NCBI GenBank assembly: GCA_036822055.1
Contig: DAISIK010000001.1
Coordinates: 1 to 64,000 of the forward strand
DNA from: DAISIK01 sp036822055
Lineage (GTDB): Bacteria > Verrucomicrobiota > Verrucomicrobiia > Opitutales > Puniceicoccaceae
Length of the DNA stretch: 64,000 nucleotides
Direction of reading: 5' to 3'
The notes below the pieces were generated by a model. It had not been told where the DNA came from, did no database searches, and saw only the letters and a list, made by a program, of their open reading frames with translations. This document shows positions 58,910 through 64,000 of this stretch, in pieces. The first letter of the stretch is position 1. Each line of letters starts with the position of its first letter. The position numbers and the translations under genes were made by a program.

Positions 58910-60604
58910 TTAAAGTTCCACTCCGGGATTGATTCGGTAGACGAGCTCAAAGGGCAATAGGGGTATTCCCTCAATCAGCGTGCCGAAACCGATGCTGAAG
59001 CTGATCCGGGTCTCCACGAAGGGGACCAATCCAACCTGCTCAGCGAGGGTCTGAATCCGTCGGGTCAAAAGCTCCTGGCTCGCGTTAATATCCGCTGGCC
59101 CAAGGACCATTTCAGAGCGTTCGTCACGAACCAGCATGCGCCCTTTGAGAGAGAGCATGAAGGTAGCCGGAGAAGCGGCTGCCCCAGCTTGTTCACGGGG
59201 TTGCTCACGAATCATCTTCAACTCATCAAGCCAAACATCGCGGGCGTCGACCAATGCGCGCTGTAGTTCAGCGAAAAGTTCGATCCAATTATAGCGGGAT
59301 TCCTGTAGTAAGGTAAAGCGCGCAATCGTTTCTTCCTTCGATTTCACCAGCTTGACGAGGTCCTCAATTTCCTCGTACTCACCACGCAGCTGCGATTCGG
59401 TAGCCCTGAGCTCAGCCAAACGATTTTCCTGCGCGTCCACCACCGCACTTTTGGCAAAGGCCAGCGGGAAGGGACTTGCGGCAATCCCGATCGCTGCGAC
59501 CGCCAGGAAGGGAAGCTTCTTTTTGAACTCGGCCTGTTTCTTTAGCTCTACCGGAAGCAGGTCGATGTCCACGAACGAGTCGGGATCCATTTTCCCAACC
59601 GCCAATCCGAAAAGCTCGGTCAGCGCAATTCGATCACTCCCGAGCGCCACATCGGGACCGAGCTCCACATGACCGGCGAGGTCGAAGGGCTCCACCGTGG
59701 CTTTTTGCGCTTTCTCTAAAAAGGGTGCGAGATCAGGTATCAACGAGCCGCGACCAGCGAGGATGATCCGCTTCGGGGCGGCTGCTTTCCTCTGCTGCCG
59801 ATAACTGACAATTGAACGGGTGACCTCTTGGCCAATCTTTCGTCGAAAATCCTCTGACCGCTTTATTACCGCAGAAGACAAAGCCTCGCTGGCAGACTCG
59901 CCGGTCTCAAAAAAGCGGACTTTTTCGTTCTCTGCCCTCAAAAAATCGCTGCCCGTCGCATCGGCCACGCCCTGGGTCAGGGAGTTTCCGCCGTAACTGA
60001 TGTTTCGTACGAAAAACCCCTCTTCACTCACAAAGGTCAGATTGGATGCCCGGGCTCCAATATTCACGATCAGTGCATCTTCTCCGCTTTTTCCAAAAGC
60101 GTAGCGATAGGCATTGTAATCGAGTACCGTGGCTGCGCCCACCGACGTCGCCTCCACCCCGACCTGACTCATTTCTGAGCACAAGCGGTTGATGATGTCT
60201 CGCTTAACCGCAATAAAGAGGATCTCAGTTTCGATTCCGTCGTCCGACAGCACCTCATGAGTCCATACTACCTCAGAAAGAGGATAGGGCATATTCTGCT
60301 GCGCCTCGTAGGCAATCATCTGCATTCGTTTACCCTGATCGACGTGCGCGATGCGGAAAATTTTCGTCAACAACAGAAAGCCGGGAAGAATCAGGCTGGC
60401 TTTTCCGCTGAATCCACTCTCCTTGCCCATGGATTTAACCGCAGCAAGAACTGCCGGGATCCATCGCTCCTCCTGAGTGTAATCATACTCGAGGTTTTTT
60501 GTCGCCCGGCGCTGCAAGGTCACCCCATCCACCTGGGTGAGAAACTCGGCAGCCGTCACCGAGCTAGCGCCAAGGTTGAAAATAATTTGTTTCGTCGAAG
60601 CCAT
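58910..60604 (-). CDS. Amuc_1101-like PilM-PilN-type protein (564 aa)
   Basis: Cytoplasmic ATPase-like protein of the actin/hexokinase fold typical of PilM (about 1-350: IIFNLGASSVTAAEF at the start, VNIGARASNLTFVSEEG, IILAGRGSLIPDLAPF). It continues with a membrane segment (LPFLAVAAIGIAASPFPLAF, about 365-385) and a coiled-coil and PilN-like C-terminal domain. It looks like PilM and PilN fused in one chain, as expected for Amuc_1101-type proteins. It is 6 bases from the next gene and 57 bases from the upstream one. Confidence 0.82.
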   Translation of the reverse strand: MASTKQIIFNLGASSVTAAEFLTQVDGVTLQRRATKNLEYDYTQEERWIPAVLAAVKSMGKESGFSGKASLILPGFLLLTKIFRIAHVDQGKRMQMIAYEAQQNMPYPLSEVVWTHEVLSDDGIETEILFIAVKRDIINRLCSEMSQVGVEATSVGAATVLDYNAYRYAFGKSGEDALIVNIGARASNLTFVSEEGFFVRNISYGGNSLTQGVADATGSDFLRAENEKVRFFETGESASEALSSAVIKRSEDFRRKIGQEVTRSIVSYRQQRKAAAPKRIILAGRGSLIPDLAPFLEKAQKATVEPFDLAGHVELGPDVALGSDRIALTELFGLAVGKMDPDSFVDIDLLPVELKKQAEFKKKLPFLAVAAIGIAASPFPLAFAKSAVVDAQENRLAELRATESQLRGEYEEIEDLVKLVKSKEETIARFTLLQESRYNWIELFAELQRALVDARDVWLDELKMIREQPREQAGAAASPATFMLSLKGRMLVRDERSEMVLGPADINASQELLTRRIQTLAEQVGLVPFVETRISFSIGFGTLIEGIPLLPFELVYRINPGVEL

Positions 60605-60661
60605 CAGTTAAAGACTGGGAACCATGCCGGGTAACAAGAAGACCGTAGCGGAAAATCTCGC

Positions 60662-61297
60662 TCAACGCTTGCGCGGTGCGATCGGGGGTATCCGGTCCAC
60701 GTCCAGCCTGGTTTGCTGAAAAATCCAGGGGCTGACCTCAGCCAATCCAAGCATCTGACCCTCAGTTTCGGACGATTGGCTGTTTGCCATGCGCAGGAAC
60801 TCTTCAACCGATCCTGCCCTTAGATTGCCGATCAAATTATCTTTGGGAACGATGGGAATTTCCCTTCCGCCAATCGAAAGTTCCACAAGTCCTGCGAACG
60901 GATCCTTTCCGAGATCGTCGCGATCACGAATTTCAGCCGGCAGGAAAAAATAGATTGTGTAGGGCTTCCTCGACTCCATCGATATGATGTCTGTCTGGGC
61001 TTGGAAAAAACGGAAAGGTGTTTCCGGCCTTGAGGGAGTCGAGTCTTCGAAGGCCAAGGTCAGCCTCACCGTCACGTCGTCCGCAAACTTGGGATTCCTC
61101 GGCTGCAAGGCGGCAGGCACATCGCGGATGTCGAGGCGGATTTCAGCCTGAATCCAGTCACTGCTCGTCCGGGAAAACTGAATCCGATTCACCGACACCG
61201 GGTAATCTTTCGGAGATAAAGCTTGGCCGGATAGGGGATTCAGACCGAGAAACAGGAGGAGCAGTAGAGTTGCGAAGGCTCTTGGGGCGATGTCCAT
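60662..61297 (-). CDS. Amuc_1102-like pilus-system secreted protein (211 aa)
   Basis: Exported protein with a signal peptide (FATLLLLLFLGLNPLSGQA) and a beta-rich mature part (NRIQFSRTSSDWIQAEIRLDI, DDVTVRLTLAFED, YTIYFFLPAEIRDRDDLG, GRVELSIGGREIP-like LVELSIGGREIPIV). ATG at 61297 opens on the signal peptide; the upstream start at 61333 is less likely. First gene of the five-gene pilus-like unit, divergent from the Nudix gene; 78 bases separate the two starts and should hold both promoters. Confidence 0.75.
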   Translation of the reverse strand: MDIAPRAFATLLLLLFLGLNPLSGQALSPKDYPVSVNRIQFSRTSSDWIQAEIRLDIRDVPAALQPRNPKFADDVTVRLTLAFEDSTPSRPETPFRFFQAQTDIISMESRKPYTIYFFLPAEIRDRDDLGKDPFAGLVELSIGGREIPIVPKDNLIGNLRAGSVEEFLRMANSQSSETEGQMLGLAEVSPWIFQQTRLDVDRIPPIAPRKR

Positions 61298-61375
61298 TGG
61301 AGGAATATCACAGGTAGCATTTACCAAACGCAATCGAAATTTGCCCTTGTTTCATTTCTTTTTAAAACCATTCCC

Positions 61376-61924
61376 ATGTCTACCAATCGCTTACCACCTC
61401 GAAGCCCCGCAAATCCCTACCCCCACAAGATTAGCAGCCTTGTATTCATTCGGAACCTACAGGATGAGCTCCTTCTCATTAAGCGAGAAAAAGCCCCAAA
61501 TCGCGGATGCTGGAGCCCCATTGGAGGAAAACTCGACACCAACTCCGGCGAGTCCCCCTTTGAGTGTGCTGCGCGAGAAACCGCCGAGGAAACGGGGTTC
61601 ACAGTCCAGACCTCTGACCTTCATCTCTTTGGGTACGTCGCAGAAAAAGCCTACGAGGGCCAGAGTCATTGGCTGATGTTTCTTTTCAGAGTTATTCCGC
61701 CAATTGACTTTACTCCCGTCCGAATGCAGGAGGGCACTTTCTCTTTTTTCTCTCGCTCTGCCATCAATCAAATCCCCATCCCTCCTACCGATCATCAACT
61801 GGTCTGGCCCCTTTGGGATGAGCATCGGTTCGGCTTTATTGCCCTGCGGGCCGACTTCCGTGCTGGGGGCGCGGTTTGTCCAATTACCGAAATGATTCTG
61901 CCCGGTCCGCTCGAAACCCGTTAA
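61376..61924 (+). CDS. Nudix hydrolase (182 aa)
   Basis: Pyrophosphohydrolase acting on nucleoside diphosphates linked to another moiety. The Nudix box is visible from GGKLDTNSGESPFECAARE to TAEETGF, with the metal-binding RE..EE residues intact and a short insertion after GG, common in the family. The N-terminal strand ISSLVFIRNLQDELLLIKRE is typical. The substrate is unknown. ATG at 61376 is divergent from the pilus locus. Confidence 0.88.
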   Translation: MSTNRLPPRSPANPYPHKISSLVFIRNLQDELLLIKREKAPNRGCWSPIGGKLDTNSGESPFECAARETAEETGFTVQTSDLHLFGYVAEKAYEGQSHWLMFLFRVIPPIDFTPVRMQEGTFSFFSRSAINQIPIPPTDHQLVWPLWDEHRFGFIALRADFRAGGAVCPITEMILPGPLETR

Positions 61925-62029
61925 AAAGGTTGGCGAGCTTTTCTCCCTTTCCGTCTTGAACATGGCCTTCACTGCTGCTTATAGCTTGGCCTTCTCTCAG
62001 TGGGCTGCAGCCAGCAGATCAATATTTTT

Positions 62030-63121
62030 ATGAATCAAGCATTTCTCACCCCAGACAAGGAGCGCCTTGAGGCCGCTTCCTCAGCCGCCGTCAACCAGAA
62101 GATGACGCCTGAGGATAAGATCCAGCTCCTCCGTCAAATGGTTCGTATCCGGCGTTTTGAGGAGCGATCTCTCCGCTCCTACCAACAGGGAAAGATCGGC
62201 GGATTTCTCCACCTTTACATCGGGCAGGAATCCGTCGCCGTCGGGTCCGTCTCGGTTCTCGGAGAAAACGACCATATCATTACAGCCTACCGGGACCATG
62301 GCCATGCCCTGGCCGTCGGTATGTCAATGGATGAGTGCATGGCTGAATTGTACGGCAAGGTCACTGGCTGCTCGCGCGGCAAGGGTGGATCCATGCACTT
62401 CTTCGCCCCGGATAAGCGCTACTGGGGTGGCCACGGAATCGTTGCCGGTCAAACCCCCCTCGGCCTTGGCCTCGCCTACGCTCTCAAATATCAAAACCTC
62501 GACGGAGCTGCCATTTGTTACCTTGGAGACGGGGCGGTCAACCAAGGGGTGTTCCACGAGTCCCTCAACCTCGCTTCTCTCTGGGATCTGCCCGTCATTT
62601 ATATCATCGAGAACAACGGCTACTCCATGGGGACAAGTCAGGCTCGGTCCAGCGCCTTCACCCACTCCCTTGCTGCTCGCGCTGAAGGCTACAACATGCA
62701 GTGGGATAGCATCGTTGCAAATCACCTTTACACCGTTCGCGACACCACCCAGCACTACCTCGAGATTGCTAAAAAGGAGCATCGTCCAGCCCTTCTTGAG
62801 TTCAAAACCTACCGCTACCGAGGCCACTCGGTGGCCGATGCCAATTCTGAAAAGTACCGCACCAAAGAGGAAATCGAGCGCTACCAAAAAGAGATGGATC
62901 CAATTTCTATTTTCCGCCAAACCCTTCGTGATGAGGGAGTCCTGGACGATGAGGCTTTCGCCGCCCTCGATCAGGAAGCCAAAGATGAGGCCGCCAAAGC
63001 TGCCAAATTCGCCGAACAAAGCGACTTCCCCGGTACCGAGACGATCACTGAGGACATCTACTGGGAGTTGGACAATGCCGATCAACGGGTCTCCAAGGGC
63101 ACCCTCCTCTTTGACTACTGA
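62030..63121 (+). CDS. pdhA: Pyruvate dehydrogenase E1 component alpha subunit (363 aa)
   Basis: Thiamine-diphosphate subunit of the pyruvate dehydrogenase complex, decarboxylating pyruvate for acetyl-CoA synthesis. The ThDP motif GDGAVNQGVFHESLN through ENNGYSMGT is intact, as are SRGKGGSMHFF, GGHGIVAGQTPLG and the regulatory-loop region YRYRGHSVADA. Length is typical. ATG at 62030 fits the family N-terminus; a start at 62000 would add ten residues. It is 17 bases upstream of pdhB. Confidence 0.94.
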   Translation: MNQAFLTPDKERLEAASSAAVNQKMTPEDKIQLLRQMVRIRRFEERSLRSYQQGKIGGFLHLYIGQESVAVGSVSVLGENDHIITAYRDHGHALAVGMSMDECMAELYGKVTGCSRGKGGSMHFFAPDKRYWGGHGIVAGQTPLGLGLAYALKYQNLDGAAICYLGDGAVNQGVFHESLNLASLWDLPVIYIIENNGYSMGTSQARSSAFTHSLAARAEGYNMQWDSIVANHLYTVRDTTQHYLEIAKKEHRPALLEFKTYRYRGHSVADANSEKYRTKEEIERYQKEMDPISIFRQTLRDEGVLDDEAFAALDQEAKDEAAKAAKFAEQSDFPGTETITEDIYWELDNADQRVSKGTLLFDY

Positions 63122-63138
63122 CCCCGACCCTTTCAAAA

Positions 63139-64000
63139 ATGCGAGAAATTACTTACCGTCAGGCCCTCAAAGAGGCGCTCATCGAGGAAATCAAACGAGA
63201 CGACAAGGTCGTCGTCATGGGCGAGGAGGTTGCCGAGTACAACGGGGCCTACAAAGTCACCGAGGGCCTCCACGAGATGTTTGGAAGCAAGCGAATCGTT
63301 GATACCCCTATCTCCGAAGCCGGGTTCATTGGCCTAGGCATCGGGGCCTCCATGCTTGGGATTCGTCCAGTCATGGAGCTCATGTTCTGGAGCTTTGCCT
63401 ACGTCGCCTTTGACCAGATGCTCAACAATGCCTCGTTTGTTCGCTACATGGCGGGCGGGCAAATTCATTGCCCCATTGTCGTTCGCGGCCCGGCTAATGG
63501 CGGAACCAATGTCGGGGCCACCCACTCCCACACACCGGAGAACTTCTTCGCCAACACCCCGGGCCTGAAGGTCGTCTGCCCCTCCACCGCCTACGACGCC
63601 AAAGGGCTCCTCAAATCAGCCATCCGGGATAATGATCCGGTCTACGTTATGGAAAACACCATCCTCTACGGACAGACTTGGGAAGTCCCCGAAGAGGAGT
63701 ATCTGATCCCCCTCGGGGTTGCCGATGTTAAACGGGAAGGTACTGACCTCTCCATCATCGGTCATGGACGGGCCATCATTTCTGCCCTTCAGGTTGCCGA
63801 GGAGCTTCAATCAGAAGGCGGATTTTCGGTTGAGGTTATTGACCTGCGTTCGATCCGCCCACTCGACGAGGAAACCATCCTGAAGTCCGTTCAGAAAACC
63901 AACCGCGTCCTTTTAGTCGACGAAAACAAACCGTTTCTTGGCGTTTCCGCCATGATATCTCACCTCATTCAATTCAAAGCCTTCGACTATCTCGACGCAC
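63139..64000 (+). CDS. pdhB: Pyruvate dehydrogenase E1 component beta subunit (partial, runs off the right edge)
   Basis: Partner of the alpha subunit in the E1 heterotetramer. The frame opens with MREITYRQALKEALIEEI and shows VMGEEVAEYNGAYKVT, DTPISEAGFIGLGIGA, GGTNVGATHSHTPEN and the start of the C-terminal transketolase domain (IDLRSIRPLDEETI). The stop lies beyond position 64000; about 287 codons of the usual 325-330 are visible. The E2 gene is probably further to the right. Confidence 0.93.
   Translation, partial: MREITYRQALKEALIEEIKRDDKVVVMGEEVAEYNGAYKVTEGLHEMFGSKRIVDTPISEAGFIGLGIGASMLGIRPVMELMFWSFAYVAFDQMLNNASFVRYMAGGQIHCPIVVRGPANGGTNVGATHSHTPENFFANTPGLKVVCPSTAYDAKGLLKSAIRDNDPVYVMENTILYGQTWEVPEEEYLIPLGVADVKREGTDLSIIGHGRAIISALQVAEELQSEGGFSVEVIDLRSIRPLDEETILKSVQKTNRVLLVDENKPFLGVSAMISHLIQFKAFDYLDA

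Overview
The window looks like a chromosomal segment of a Verrucomicrobiota bacterium, possibly of the Opitutales/Puniceicoccales side (inference). The support is a five-gene pilus-like locus in the order and with the architecture of the Akkermansia Amuc_1098-Amuc_1102 genes, a complete rpsL-to-rplQ ribosomal superoperon, a carbohydrate-hydrolase cluster, and a decayed REP-associated transposase beside REP-like hairpins. No rRNA or tRNA gene and no CRISPR array was seen.

Positions 1-6987 are a gene-cassette array of an integron. Thirteen attC-type recombination sites separate short plus-strand genes, most of them unrecognised. The sites fall into a family of five that are all exactly 127 bp and a mixed set of eight shorter ones (61-118 bp). 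The cassettes encode a cupin, a lipoprotein, several small membrane proteins, a HicB-HicA toxin-antitoxin pair whose toxin starts at GTG, and hypothetical proteins. No integron integrase lies in the window; by cassette polarity it would be to the left. The last gene of the array (6658-6987) has no attC after it.

Positions 7000-16650 hold a glycoside-hydrolase cluster: a trehalase-like (MGH1-type) enzyme on the minus strand, a secreted mutarotase-like protein and a GH3 beta-glucosidase on the plus strand, a secreted protein of unknown function, and a GH36 alpha-galactosidase. A frameshifted RAYT transposase, REP-like hairpins and a decayed gene remnant lie among them.

Positions 16650-26900 are a mixed region: a carboxyltransferase subunit lacking a biotin domain, a REC-histidine kinase hybrid, an IS481-type transposase remnant, a membrane-anchored FGE-like protein, an orphan PstS, a DUF374-type acyltransferase, guaA and a small zinc-ribbon membrane protein.

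Positions 26841-45267 are the ribosomal superoperon, all on the minus strand: rpsL-rpsG-fusA-rpsJ-rplC-rplD-rplW-rplB-rpsS-[small secreted protein]-rplV-rpsC-rplP-rpmC-rpsQ-rplN-rplX-rplE-rpsN-rpsH-rplF-rplR-rpsE-rplO-secY-map-rpsM-rpsK-rpsD-rpoA-rplQ, ending in a clear terminator. The secreted 118-residue protein between rpsS and rplV is unusual, and rpmD, infA, rpmJ and adk are absent from the cluster. Upstream lie a DEDD exonuclease, a degenerate sigma-like protein and an unknown protein in one tight unit.

Positions 47576-53317 are a polysaccharide/O-antigen gene block with overlapping genes. Positions 53643-61297 are the pilus-like secretin locus, transcribed on the minus strand and closed by a terminator. 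The window ends with a Nudix hydrolase and pdhA-pdhB, the latter running off the edge.
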